Shown here: one piece after another, positions 34,135-42,827 of the stretch
How positions within the stretch are numbered: position 1 is the first letter of the stretch
Layout: each line of letters starts with the position of its first letter
DNA from: Sphingobacteriaceae bacterium
GTDB lineage: Bacteria; Bacteroidota; Bacteroidia; Sphingobacteriales; Sphingobacteriaceae
DNA length: 64,000 bases
Direction of reading: 5' to 3'
NCBI GenBank assembly: GCA_017745075.1
Contig: JAGIAD010000029.1
Location: forward strand, 744,001-808,000
Made by a program: the position numbers and the translations under genes
The notes under the pieces: model-generated
What the model was told of the DNA's origin: nothing
Database searches by the model: none
What the model saw: only the letters and a program-made list of their open reading frames with translations

Positions 34135-34701
34135 TTGTACAATACGTTAAAAAACATAGAGGTACTTAAGTCGCTTAGTGATGAGGCTTTAGAAAAGTTA
34201 ACTGCGGTTTCCAAATTGGTCGAACATCCGAAAGGAACGATTTTGATCCGAGCAGATAAAATCGAACCTGATTTCTATATCCTGGAAAACGGTATCGCCA
34301 GGGCTTATTCTGACGGCGAAAACCAACAAATAACCTTTTGGTTTGGACAAAGCGGTGCTGTTCTTTTTTCTTTTAACAGCTATATTAACAATAGCCCCGG
34401 ATACGAGAATGTTGAACTTTTGGAGAATAGCCGTTTAGTTAAAATCAGGTTAACCGATCTTTTTTTGCTTTACGGCCAACATTTGGAAATTGCCAACTGG
34501 GGTAGAAAAATTGCCGAACAGGAGTTAATTGCTACGGAAAGAAGATTAATCGACAGGGCTTTTAAAGGCGCGGCAGAACGCTATCAGGAATTTGTAGCAC
34601 AATCGCCCGAGCTGATCAAACGTGTGGCTTTAAAGCACATAGCCTCTTACCTTGGTGTAACACAGGTTACCTTAAGCCGCATCAGGGCGATGTGCAAATA
34701 A
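34135..34701 (+). CDS. Crp/Fnr family transcriptional regulator
   Basis: A 188-residue regulator. Residues about 10-115 form a cyclic-nucleotide-binding-like barrel (EHPKGTILIRADKIEPDFYI). The C-terminal helix-turn-helix is HIASYLGVTQVTLSRIRAMC. No Fnr-type cysteine cluster is present, and the strict cAMP-binding motif is not complete, so the ligand is unknown. The only reasonable start is TTG at 34135. The Gdx-like exporter gene follows after 69 bases, in the same direction, and could be a target. Confidence 0.88.
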   Translation: MYNTLKNIEVLKSLSDEALEKLTAVSKLVEHPKGTILIRADKIEPDFYILENGIARAYSDGENQQITFWFGQSGAVLFSFNSYINNSPGYENVELLENSRLVKIRLTDLFLLYGQHLEIANWGRKIAEQELIATERRLIDRAFKGAAERYQEFVAQSPELIKRVALKHIASYLGVTQVTLSRIRAMCK

Positions 34702-34746
34702 ATCCATTTTTTAACATTTGTAAAATTTTGCCAGGTAAATGTGCTG

Positions 34747-34754
34747 TAATTTTG
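34747..34754 (+). promoter_or_regulatory. Predicted -7 box of the Gdx-like exporter gene
   Basis: TAATTTTG matches TAnnTTTG and lies 16 bases before the ATG at 34771. TTTTG 16 bases upstream is a possible but closely spaced -33 element. Confidence 0.4.
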
Positions 34755-34770
34755 CAGAAACAAATTGATC

Positions 34771-35091
34771 ATGAACTGGATTATCTTAATTATTGCCGGC
34801 CTTTTTGAAGTGGGCTTTACTACCTGCCTTAAATTATCGAACAATTTCTCGAACATAAAATGGAGCGGGGCATTTTTTGTATGCATCGTTTTAAGCTTCC
34901 TGTTGTTAAACAAAGCTTCCCAAACCCTGCCGATGGGAACAGCTTATGCCGTTTGGACAGGTATTGGAGCTGTAGGAACAGTAATTATCGGGATCTTTTA
35001 CTTCAATGAACCAGCAACCTTCTGGCGGATATTCTTTATCTGCACACTCATTGGTTCCATTGCCGGTTTAAAATTTTTCGCTTCGCATTAA
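34771..35091 (+). CDS. gdx: SMR family exporter, Gdx/SugE subtype (guanidinium-type)
   Basis: A 106-residue, four-helix small multidrug resistance protein. The ATG at 34771 is preferred to a TTG two codons upstream. It begins MNWIILIIAGLFEVGFTTCL, with the essential membrane Glu, and contains LPMGTAYAVWTGIGAVGTV, the block that in E. coli SugE is nearly identical. That subtype exports guanidinium rather than broad drugs. No guanidine riboswitch is visible, as the leader is short. The Crp-family gene upstream may regulate it. Confidence 0.9.
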   Translation: MNWIILIIAGLFEVGFTTCLKLSNNFSNIKWSGAFFVCIVLSFLLLNKASQTLPMGTAYAVWTGIGAVGTVIIGIFYFNEPATFWRIFFICTLIGSIAGLKFFASH

Positions 35092-35104
35092 TGGCCAAAA
35101 CAGT

Positions 35105-35860
35105 ATTTCATTTTAGGGTTTGTAAAGCGCACCAACATTGTTCATAAACCTGATGGGAGCGGCAGCCCCGAAGCATGAGGGCTAAAGCGAACAGCAGGAC
35201 CGCACTCTCCGATGAAAAGCCGCCTTTCATTTCCAAATCATAAAAAGTATATAATTAGATTTATCCTTTTGGAGCGCAATACCTGTACAAGAAAATAACA
35301 GAGTACCCGTGTTGCGCTTGTACGCTTCGGCCGCTGCGCTAGCCTGCAGGGTACCGCTTCAACCGGGACTAAAGGGCAGAGATAGCATTCCATTTCTCAG
35401 GTTTGCGTAGCGCAGCAACATTGTTCGTAAACCTGATGGAAGCAGCAGACTCGAAGTATGAGGGCTACAGCAAACAGCAGGACCACACTCTCCGATGAAA
35501 AGCTGCCCTTAAATTTCCAAATCATAAAAAATATAAAAGGTTTTTATCCTTTTGGAGCGCAAGGCCAGTGCAAAAAAATAAAAGAGTACCCGTATTGCGC
35601 TTGTACGCTTCGGCCGCTGCGCCAGCCTGCAGGGTACCGCTTCACCCGGGGCTAAAGGGCAGAGATAGTATTCCATTTCTCAGGTTTGCGTAGCGCAGCA
35701 ACATTGTTCATAAACCTGATGGAAGCGGCAGACCCGAAGTATGAGGGCTAAAGCGAACAGCAGGACTGTACCCTCCGATGAAAAACTGCCCTTACATTTC
35801 CAAATCAAAAAAAATATATGATAGATTTTATCCTTTTAGTGCGCAAAGCCGGTGCCATCT
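35105..35860. repeat. Tandem ~283-base repeat, about 2.6 units
   Basis: AACATTGTTC starts at 35134, 35417 and 35700, exactly 283 bases apart each time. GGAGCGC starts at 35271 and 35554, also 283 apart, with a diverged third copy near 35838. Each unit carries CGCTTGTACGCTTCGGCCGC, CCTGCAGGGTACCGCTTC, AGGGCTA..GCGAACAGCAGGAC and CATTTCCAAATCA. The same words in the same order make up the 14.6-15.1 kb repeats in the other orientation. A 65-residue ORF inside is not credible. This fills the 850-base gap; no gene is supported. Confidence 0.85.
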
Positions 35861-35941
35861 ACATTATTCATCAATAATAATTTCCCTTAATTATGTTTCA
35901 CGTGTAACCTGCGTATCTTTAATGTAGTCTTACAGCTAAAG

Positions 35942-36523
35942 ATGGAGCAAAAACTTACAGATTTAGAGCTGATCCAAAATATATTGACGGGCGAAACCGC
36001 ACAATATGCTTTGCTGGTGAAACGCCATCAGCGATTTGTATTTACGCTTGCGTTAAGATTTTTGAAAAACCGTGAAGATGCTGAAGAAATAGCGCAGGAT
36101 TGCTTCGTTAAAGCTTATAAGGCACTTGGCACCTTTAAACAGACGTCGAAATTTAGTACCTGGCTGTACACCATTACCTATACCACAGCCATGACTTTCT
36201 TAAGGAAAAAGCGGTTAGATACAAACTCCATCCACGATGAAGAAACATTTTTACAGCTCGAAAACCATACCTCGAGCTTAAATGCCAACGATTATGAAAA
36301 ACAAGATAGTCACACTTTTTTAAACCAGGCCATTAACCAGTTAATGCCCGATGATGCTGCCATTATTACCCTTTTTTATAAAGGCGAACAAAGTTTAGAT
36401 GAAATTGGCGAAGCATTACGAATGGAGGCAAATACCATAAAAGTAAAGCTGCACAGGGCAAGGCAAAGGCTTAAAGAAAAATTACAATATTTGTTAAAAG
36501 ATGAAGTAAAGGAGTTACTATGA
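35942..36523 (+). CDS. Sigma-70 family (ECF) RNA polymerase sigma factor
   Basis: A 193-residue sigma factor with region 2 (LKNREDAEEIAQDCFVKAYK, then SKFSTWLYTITYTTAMTFLR) and region 4 (LMPDDAAIITLFYKGEQSLD, then ANTIKVKLHRARQRLKEKLQ). The ATG at 35942 has a TATCTTTA near-consensus -7 box about 20 bases upstream. It overlaps its presumed anti-sigma gene by four bases (ATGA), showing translational coupling. Confidence 0.93.
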   Translation: MEQKLTDLELIQNILTGETAQYALLVKRHQRFVFTLALRFLKNREDAEEIAQDCFVKAYKALGTFKQTSKFSTWLYTITYTTAMTFLRKKRLDTNSIHDEETFLQLENHTSSLNANDYEKQDSHTFLNQAINQLMPDDAAIITLFYKGEQSLDEIGEALRMEANTIKVKLHRARQRLKEKLQYLLKDEVKELL

Positions 36524-36999
36524 ATGCAATAGAACAACAGCTTTGGGATTATATAGACGGAAATTTAAGCGGATCTGAAAAAAAGGCCATTGAAGAAAAA
36601 ATGGAATCAGATGCCGGGATTAAATCGCTTTATGAGGACCTGGTAAAACTTAATTCGGTTTTTGGCGAACTCGACCTTGATGAACCCTCCATGTCTTTCG
36701 CGCGTAATGTAATGGAAAGTGTAGCCGCTCTGCCGGCACCGGTGGCCATGAAAACACGGGTTGATAAAAAGATTATCTATAGCATTAGTGGCTTTTTTGT
36801 GATCTCATTACTAGCCTTATTTGGCTATGTGCTTTACCATTCGAACCTAAGTTTGCCTAAATTCGGCTTTAATGTTAACCTGAATTATAATTTAGACCAA
36901 TACATTACGCCTACGGTGTTATATAGCTTCTTATTTATTGACCTGGTGATAGGACTGGTATTTCTTGATCAGTTTCTGAGGAAAAGGATGCATAAATAG
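36520..36999 (+). CDS. Probable anti-sigma factor, membrane protein
   Basis: A 159-residue protein. Residues 1-75 are a soluble helical segment (QQLWDYIDGNLSGSEKKAIE, a common start for Bacteroidota anti-sigma proteins). Membrane helices are at about residues 86-106 and 133-150, separated by a Leu/Asn-rich loop. No zinc-binding HxxxCxxC is seen. The gene overlaps the sigma gene by four bases. The assignment rests mainly on this pairing. Confidence 0.75.
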   Translation: MNAIEQQLWDYIDGNLSGSEKKAIEEKMESDAGIKSLYEDLVKLNSVFGELDLDEPSMSFARNVMESVAALPAPVAMKTRVDKKIIYSISGFFVISLLALFGYVLYHSNLSLPKFGFNVNLNYNLDQYITPTVLYSFLFIDLVIGLVFLDQFLRKRMHK

Positions 37000-37017
37000 C
37001 ATTAATTTGGCTCTAGA

Positions 37018-37243
37018 TCGTCATACGACTGGAGTGCAACGAAATGGAGAAATCTTTTAGAAAATTATAGATAACCTAACTTTTATTAACAGCTAATGCG
37101 TGGTCAGCATGCTTCCTGCCAGATAGACCCTGAAATAATCCAGGGCAACGACAGTAATTTACTGTATTACTGAAAATCTTTAAAGGCATGTCATTTATCA
37201 AGTTCGGGTAAATAGATTTCTCCGCTACGGTCGAAATTACGGT
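37018..37243. repeat. Divided REP-like inverted repeat
   Basis: GACTGGAGTGCAACGAAATG..AGAAATCTTT near 37026-37056 faces AGATTTCTCCGCTACGGTCG at 37214-37233. Same family as at 6.1 and 20.5 kb, with about 160 bases inserted between the arms. No gene is supported. Confidence 0.55.
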
Positions 37244-37247
37244 TTAT

Positions 37248-37775
37248 TTAACCCAGTTTTTTAAGGATTTCCAATCCTTCGGGCCACTCCCCGAAACCTG
37301 CATTGGCATTAATATGCCCGGCGGCTCCAATATTCATGAATTCGCTGCCCCAGTTTTTGGCGAAAAATTCGGCTCTTTCCAGCGTTACCCATTCGTCATT
37401 TGTACTGGCAACCACAATGGTTTTAAAGTCGATTTTATGCAAAGGTACGTGATCAAAACCAGGTGTATCAAAATTGTACTTTGGTGCCTCTATATCGCTT
37501 GGGGCAACCAATAAAGCACCCTTAATTTTCTTTTGGTAAGCTTTTGCCCAATTGGCAATAGCCATACATCCCAAACTATGGCCAATTAAAACCACATGAT
37601 CCGGATGATATGCGGCAAGTGCTGAATCTATGGTTTCAATCCAATCCTGGTTGGATGGTGCATCCCATTCCTTTTGGTTTATGCGTATAAAATTATCTCC
37701 TGATTTCTCGAAATAAGTTTGCCAATGATCTGGACCTGAATTGCCGAAACCCGGAACAATAAAATAATGAGTCAT
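37248..37775 (-). CDS. RBBP9/YdeN-type alpha/beta hydrolase
   Basis: A frame extends to 37811, but the ATG at 37775 gives the family start (MTHYFIVPGFGNSGPDHWQT). The 175-residue product has the nucleophile elbow GHSLGCMAIANWA, with Ser as nucleophile. The Asp is probably in STNDEWVTLERA and the His in GAAGHINANAGFGEWPEG. The small size and the PGxGNS..HW motif are typical of the RBBP9 family, whose substrates are poorly known. A terminator belonging to the cold-shock gene lies just upstream. Confidence 0.9.
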   Translation of the reverse strand: MTHYFIVPGFGNSGPDHWQTYFEKSGDNFIRINQKEWDAPSNQDWIETIDSALAAYHPDHVVLIGHSLGCMAIANWAKAYQKKIKGALLVAPSDIEAPKYNFDTPGFDHVPLHKIDFKTIVVASTNDEWVTLERAEFFAKNWGSEFMNIGAAGHINANAGFGEWPEGLEILKKLG

Positions 37776-37818
37776 AGAAGCTATGAAATGGGTTGATGTA
37801 AACGACAGCAAACAAAAA

Positions 37819-37840
37819 AGCCCCGACGGTAATCGAGGCT
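37819..37840 (-). terminator. Terminator after the cold-shock protein gene
   Basis: On the minus strand AGCCTCGA-TTACCG-TCGGGGCT is followed by TTTTTTG. It lies 23 bases past the stop of the cold-shock gene. Confidence 0.85.
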
Positions 37841-37862
37841 GTTTGTAAATATGATAAATAAA

Positions 37863-38054
37863 TTAAATTACTTTCACATTAACGGCATTTAAGCCTTTTT
37901 TACCGTTAGCAACTTCGTACTGTACTTTGTCGTTTTCACGGATTTCATCGATAAGACCTGTTGAATGAACAAAAATTTCGCTATCGCCATTCGCAGGGAT
38001 GATAAAGCCAAAACCTTTAGTTACATTGAAGAATTTTACTGTGCCTTCTTGCAT
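37863..38054 (-). CDS. Cold-shock domain protein (CspA family)
   Basis: A 63-residue nucleic-acid-binding protein that binds single-stranded RNA and DNA. The RNP1-type motif is KGFGFI and the RNP2-type is EIFVHST. The start MQEGTVKFFNVTKGFGFIIP and the end GKKGLNAVNVKVI are standard, although the family is usually 65-70 residues. It has an AT-rich leader of about 100 bases and a strong terminator. Confidence 0.96.
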   Translation of the reverse strand: MQEGTVKFFNVTKGFGFIIPANGDSEIFVHSTGLIDEIRENDKVQYEVANGKKGLNAVNVKVI

Positions 38055-38159
38055 TGTATTAAATATTAAAATTAAGAATGCAAGGTAAGTTTTAATTTTT
38101 AAAATTAAAATAAATTTTTAACATTTTTTTAACGTTAAAAATTTGTAAATACCAGATTA

Positions 38160-39086
38160 TTAAGGCTTTTTAGTTGCCTTCCCAATCATCGTCAACGTAA
38201 TTTCGCTGTTATGCGGGATACCCAATGTGGTTCCCGGAGCCACGTTAAAAAGGTTCCTGACATAGATATCGGCAATGCCCTGAGCCACCTTTTTTTTTGC
38301 CTCCTTATTTTCCGGAAGTACATTATAAATGGTTTTTACATGTATACCTCCCTGGAAATCTACAATGGCTGCAACCTGATAAGCAAAATCTTTATAGGCC
38401 TTGTCAATCCTGATGATATATTGCGGAAACATGTAATCATAAGCTTCTGTCCGGTTGTTTGTCCGGTCTACAGTACTTATTTTTTCTACCCTCGCAATTT
38501 TACTTTTTGATATAAACTGAACGGGGTCTGTAGCTGCAAATGCGCTATCGCTATTCAGGTTAACCTTGGCCGAACGTTTTTCAATAAAAGCAGTATCGGC
38601 TTTGGTGGGTTTTTGCAGGTCTTCGGCTTTGGCTTTTAACTTGTTTTTAATGTAATCCTGCGCATAAAAGGTCATGTTTACATCCGAACGGACATCTGAT
38701 GCAATTACCCTCCCGTCGACCTGGATCCGTTGAAAAACCAGACTGTCTTTACTGATGTGTTTCACCTTAAAAAATTCGGCAGCAAAGTTATATACATTAC
38801 CATGATCGTATTGCAGGTAAAAATTCTGCATCCGCTGTTTTTGGGGGCTCCAGGCCGACATCGTATCTTCTTTAACCACTTCAATTATCCAGGATGGTTT
38901 TTGCATAAAACCCTCCTGATTAAAAGAATACCCATTTTTAAACCGGCGTTTTACCTCCACATAGCGGATGCCTTTAACAGGCTCAAAAGTAAAATCCCTT
39001 AGGGTTGGATCGCTGGTTTTGGTGCCCGTTTTACAGGCACTGAGCATGAGCACAAAAAAGAAAAAGTATATCGAATTTTTAATCAT
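38160..39086 (-). CDS. Hypothetical lipoprotein
   Basis: A 308-residue exported lipoprotein. The signal ends in a lipobox (FFFVLMLSAC) with Cys at residue 18. The mature part is mostly beta strands with no family that I recognise. It has repeated aromatic/charged blocks (FKNGYSFNQEGFMQKPSWII, YDYMFPQYIIRIDKAYKDFA) and ends GIPHNSEITLTMIGKATKKP. It is 59 bases upstream of the phosphodiester glycosidase gene stop, read in the opposite order, so co-transcription is possible. Confidence 0.7.
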   Translation of the reverse strand: MIKNSIYFFFFVLMLSACKTGTKTSDPTLRDFTFEPVKGIRYVEVKRRFKNGYSFNQEGFMQKPSWIIEVVKEDTMSAWSPQKQRMQNFYLQYDHGNVYNFAAEFFKVKHISKDSLVFQRIQVDGRVIASDVRSDVNMTFYAQDYIKNKLKAKAEDLQKPTKADTAFIEKRSAKVNLNSDSAFAATDPVQFISKSKIARVEKISTVDRTNNRTEAYDYMFPQYIIRIDKAYKDFAYQVAAIVDFQGGIHVKTIYNVLPENKEAKKKVAQGIADIYVRNLFNVAPGTTLGIPHNSEITLTMIGKATKKP

Positions 39087-39145
39087 TTCAACAAAATCTT
39101 CGGCTAAAATAAGTTTTTTTAAGCAGTGTTGTGTTGCCCTGAATT

Positions 39146-40039
39146 TTATCTTTTAACCGGTTTCTTTACCAAAATAACATTGGCCACTTTCCGCTGTCCT
39201 TCATGGTCCCACTTTTTATTATCTGTCGGATAATTGATTACACCGCCATCGGGCATTCCATTTACCCACAAAGTGGTAGAACCACCACCATCGAAATTTA
39301 TAGCAGAACTACAGCCCAACCAGCGCATTAATCTGGTCAGCTCGAACAGGCTCATCCCGGCCGAGTTTTCATTCCTTCCATCAACGGTCAGTAAAATTAC
39401 CCTTCCGTTCGGTTTTATGCCCAGGCAGGTACGCGGATGACGCAAGCGGGTAAAACCGGTTGTATCCAAAACTTCATCAACATTGTTTAAGGTTAATAAC
39501 GGTCCGTTCAGCAAAACATTTTGTTCGGTTAACCTGGTTTCCCAATCGGCTGATCCATCCCATTTTTTGATCGAAATTTTTCCGTTATCGATCACGATTG
39601 CTGCCTCCTGGTGCCTGGCCCGGTTTCCGTTTTTTTCCAAACGGTTGATATTGATTGTTTTTCCGTTTACACGGACAAAATCTACAGATCCTCCGTTTTT
39701 CACATCGAAAAAATTGCCGTTTACCGCAGCAATGGCAGTATCTCTTAAACCGAAATTACTGGTGGTAATTAATGTCTTTTCTTCAGCCCCAATGGCAAAT
39801 ACGGCTTTACGCCCGGTATTTTTTATTTCTAAAAACGAAATGTTTTCGTTGGCCGCGAAAAGGTTTTTCTGATCAAAATGATGCCTGAATAAAATTACTT
39901 GTCTGGCAATTTTGTTTCTCTGCCATTTGGTTTTAACAACGGTAATAGAATCGGCATTTTGACCAAAGGCCGAGAAACCGTATGTGAATAAGGTAGCGAC
40001 AAACAATAATCTTTTAAACATAAGGGCTGTTTTAATCAT
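39146..40039 (-). CDS. Phosphodiester glycosidase family protein (NAGPA-like)
   Basis: A 297-residue exported protein; the Met at residue 7 (40021) is an equally good start, giving the signal peptide FKRLLFVATLFTYGFSAFGQ. The family signatures (Pfam PF09992) are AAVNGNFFDVKNGGSVDFVR near residue 100 and SSAINFDGGGSTTLWVNGMP near 250. A TVDGRNENSAGMSLFELTRL segment lies between them. Relatives uncover mannose-6-phosphate in animals and act on polysaccharide phosphodiesters in bacteria. The substrate here is unknown. Confidence 0.9.
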   Translation of the reverse strand: MIKTALMFKRLLFVATLFTYGFSAFGQNADSITVVKTKWQRNKIARQVILFRHHFDQKNLFAANENISFLEIKNTGRKAVFAIGAEEKTLITTSNFGLRDTAIAAVNGNFFDVKNGGSVDFVRVNGKTININRLEKNGNRARHQEAAIVIDNGKISIKKWDGSADWETRLTEQNVLLNGPLLTLNNVDEVLDTTGFTRLRHPRTCLGIKPNGRVILLTVDGRNENSAGMSLFELTRLMRWLGCSSAINFDGGGSTTLWVNGMPDGGVINYPTDNKKWDHEGQRKVANVILVKKPVKR

Positions 40040-40106
40040 AAAATTAGAAAACTGTTGCGTGTTTAGCTCAAAGCATCAAGAATTATACAAACGCGGCCAA
40101 TAAAAA

Positions 40107-40136
40107 AACCTCGCTGGTTTTCAAACCAGCGAGGTT
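40107..40136 (-). terminator. Strong terminator after the zinc metalloprotease gene
   Basis: AACCTCGCTGGTTT-TC-AAACCAGCGAGGTT forms a 14-base-pair perfect stem. On the minus strand TTTTTTTATTGG follows. It lies about 84 bases past the stop. Confidence 0.9.
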
Positions 40137-40219
40137 GCTAACGCGGGCGACCAATTGAATGATCCGCGCCATTTTTAATATGATTGCATGACGCAATTAA
40201 GCTGTCAACTTAATCTTTA

Positions 40220-42736
40220 TTATTTTTTCGGATCCAAAATATCTTTAATACGGATACTTAAATCTTCGTAATGTGCTTTGGTAATGGCATCGCCTGCAGC
40301 TGCCCTGGCTTTTGTAGTAGCCAATAAGGTTTTCAGTTCTGCCCTAACCAATGGCCTGATATCAGATAAGCCAACATTGATTGGAGTTAAACCATAACTT
40401 GCTGCATAATCAACAGGGAATCCAACCGGAAGTTCGTTTTCTTTAGTCATCAGATCCTGTAAACGATCTACATAGGCACGTTGTAAGTTGCGTCTAAAGG
40501 CGTCAGCTCTTCCTGCAACAAATACCGAAGACCTTAAGTCTGTAAATAATTCTGGTAAAGTATAAGCTTTTGCCGTACCGTTTTTAGTTTCGTTATCTAA
40601 TAAACGTGCTATACGCGAAGCAGATAAAAGATTGGCCAAAGTATTGGTCTGAACACCCTTAATACGGTTTAATAATACACCATTATCAAATTTGCTCAGC
40701 TGTTCGTTGCTGATTAACCAAAGTGGTGTGGTAAATAACTGCTGGTTGAAGAAAGCAACAGCCTCTTTTTGTTTCGCTTTAGGCAGATAAGCGTAAACCG
40801 GCCCACTTTGTTCGTAAGTTTTAAAATTTTCGCTTAATCCGCCAACGTTTGTTGCCACATGCCCCATGTAACGGTTAAACTGGCCTACGATTTCGGTATA
40901 GATTTCTTTTAAATCACTGTAATCTTTTCCTTTTTGGTAAGTCCATTTTTCTACGTTAGGTAAAATGCGTTTTAAGTTGGCAATACCATAAGTACTCGCT
41001 TTCATGGCATTGTCGCCTAAATCTTCGCTCTGTAAACGCGGGTCTAAAGAAGTACCCTGGCGGCCATAGAAATACAATGGATTGCCAGCATTTTTCAAGG
41101 TCCACTGATCTAAAACTTCTTTTTCCTGTTCAGCGGTTTTATTTCCTGGAATCCACGAATATCCCCATTTTATTGCCCATTTATCATATTCGCCAATTTG
41201 AGGGTAAAGTTTGGTTACACCATCGCCCGGCTGTGCAATGTAGTTAAAACGGGCATAATCCATAATAGATGGCGCAGTGCCATGTTTATCGGTAAAGGTT
41301 TTAGAGCGTAACGAATCAACAGGATAAGCATAGCTTGAACCAAAGTTGTGCGGTAAGCCCAAAGTATGACCTATTTCGTGCGATGATACGAAACGGATCA
41401 GTTCGCCCATTTGTGCATCTGTAAATTTAGCTTTCCGTACTTCCGGGTTAATGGCTGCAGTTTGTACAAAATACCAGTTACGCAAAAGGTTCATTACATT
41501 ATGATACCAGCCAATGTGCGTTTCCAAAATCTGTCCGGTACGCGGATCGCTGATGTGCGGCCCATATGCATTGGCAATATCTGATGCGAAATAACGTACT
41601 ACCGAATACCTGGAATCTTCTACGCTGAACTGAGGATCTTGCTGCGCGGTTGGCGCTTCTTTGCCAATAATGGCATTTTTGAAACCTGCAGCCTCAAAAG
41701 CTACCTGCCAATCGTTAATTCCCTGAATTAAGAAAGGTACCCATTTTTTAGGTGTAGCAGGGTCGATGTAAATTACAATTGGTTTTACAGGCTCTACCAA
41801 TTCGCCACGTTTATAGGCATTGGTATCTTTTGGAACCAAATTCCAGCGATGAATGTAGGCGGTGCGTTCTGCTTTTTGTGCATTACTTCCATAATCGATC
41901 TGCGATTGACCGAAGAAACCTACCCTACTATCCATTATCCTGGCCTTTACAGGAGTTTTTGGTAATAATAACATCGAAGTATTAAACTCGAAAGTTACTG
42001 CTCCATTGCTGTTATCTGTTGGCGATTCGGCCGAACGGTATGTTTTAGCTGTCTTTACTTCAATATTTATCGGGAAAGTTTTTACCGTATCAATGTAAGA
42101 GCGTGTAGCATCGTACATGGTTACTTTATAAGCCTTACGGATCTGATCAGTAGCGCCGATGGCCATAATATCTCCATTATAAAAATCGGTTACATCGATC
42201 ACCACACCAGTGGTATCTTTATTATAAGCCTTGATTTCGAAACTGGCTAAAATCTGTGCCAGGTTAGAATTTTGTACTGATTCGTACATATCGCTGTTTG
42301 GATCGGCCTTGGTTGAGTAGCTTGGCACGCGGATGTAAACCTGTTTGCCTCTACGCTCCCATTTCCAAACCTGCTCGTTTAATTCTTCTCCACCATATTG
42401 CTGGTTGCCTACTTTTACTCCCGCAGGTGCTTTTGCCAAACGGGTAACGACCAGCATTTCACGATTGATTATCGAATCTGGTATTTCAAAATACCATTTG
42501 TCATCTACTTTGTGTGTTTTGAACAAGCCGTTTGTTGTTCTGGCTTTTGCAGTAATTACTTCAGAGAATGGTTTAATTCCTTCTTTTTTTGGTGCAGCTG
42601 CCGGGGCTGCAGCTGGAGTAGCCGGAGCGGCTCCTTTAGTGGTTTTAGATTTTTTTTGGGCGTATACGGAACCTGATCCGGCTACACCAAACGCTACGAT
42701 GCCCGCTAAGGCAAGCACCTTAAAGTTTTTCTTCAT
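40220..42736 (-). CDS. Secreted zinc-dependent metalloprotease (DUF5117/DUF5118 type)
   Basis: An 838-residue exported protein. The signal peptide is about 26 residues and is followed by an Ala/Pro-rich spacer (TKGAAPATPAAAPAAAPKKE). The catalytic site is an extended HExxHxxGxxH: H453-E-I-G-H457-T-L-G-L-P-H463, as in metzincins. The long N-terminal beta-rich part and the ~370-residue C-terminal part match a Bacteroidota family annotated with DUF5117/DUF5118. The natural substrate is unknown. There is no T9SS sorting domain at the C-terminus. Confidence 0.9.
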   Translation of the reverse strand: MKKNFKVLALAGIVAFGVAGSGSVYAQKKSKTTKGAAPATPAAAPAAAPKKEGIKPFSEVITAKARTTNGLFKTHKVDDKWYFEIPDSIINREMLVVTRLAKAPAGVKVGNQQYGGEELNEQVWKWERRGKQVYIRVPSYSTKADPNSDMYESVQNSNLAQILASFEIKAYNKDTTGVVIDVTDFYNGDIMAIGATDQIRKAYKVTMYDATRSYIDTVKTFPINIEVKTAKTYRSAESPTDNSNGAVTFEFNTSMLLLPKTPVKARIMDSRVGFFGQSQIDYGSNAQKAERTAYIHRWNLVPKDTNAYKRGELVEPVKPIVIYIDPATPKKWVPFLIQGINDWQVAFEAAGFKNAIIGKEAPTAQQDPQFSVEDSRYSVVRYFASDIANAYGPHISDPRTGQILETHIGWYHNVMNLLRNWYFVQTAAINPEVRKAKFTDAQMGELIRFVSSHEIGHTLGLPHNFGSSYAYPVDSLRSKTFTDKHGTAPSIMDYARFNYIAQPGDGVTKLYPQIGEYDKWAIKWGYSWIPGNKTAEQEKEVLDQWTLKNAGNPLYFYGRQGTSLDPRLQSEDLGDNAMKASTYGIANLKRILPNVEKWTYQKGKDYSDLKEIYTEIVGQFNRYMGHVATNVGGLSENFKTYEQSGPVYAYLPKAKQKEAVAFFNQQLFTTPLWLISNEQLSKFDNGVLLNRIKGVQTNTLANLLSASRIARLLDNETKNGTAKAYTLPELFTDLRSSVFVAGRADAFRRNLQRAYVDRLQDLMTKENELPVGFPVDYAASYGLTPINVGLSDIRPLVRAELKTLLATTKARAAAGDAITKAHYEDLSIRIKDILDPKK

Positions 42737-42827
42737 GTGTATATAAAAGTTAGTTTGCTTTGCAATAAGAGGTTAAAGTTAGAATCTTGTTACACGACAA
42801 TCCTTTTGTAACCGGAAAATTACGCTT

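Noticed and set aside
35105..35860. Possible CRISPR array at the 35 kb repeats
   Set aside because: The period is 283 bases and whole units are similar; there are no short repeats with unique spacers and no cas genes.
38113..38135. TTAACA-N5-TTAACG near the cold-shock gene
   Set aside because: It is in the wrong orientation relative to the gene, in a very AT-rich run with an imperfect second half; probably chance rather than a Pho box.
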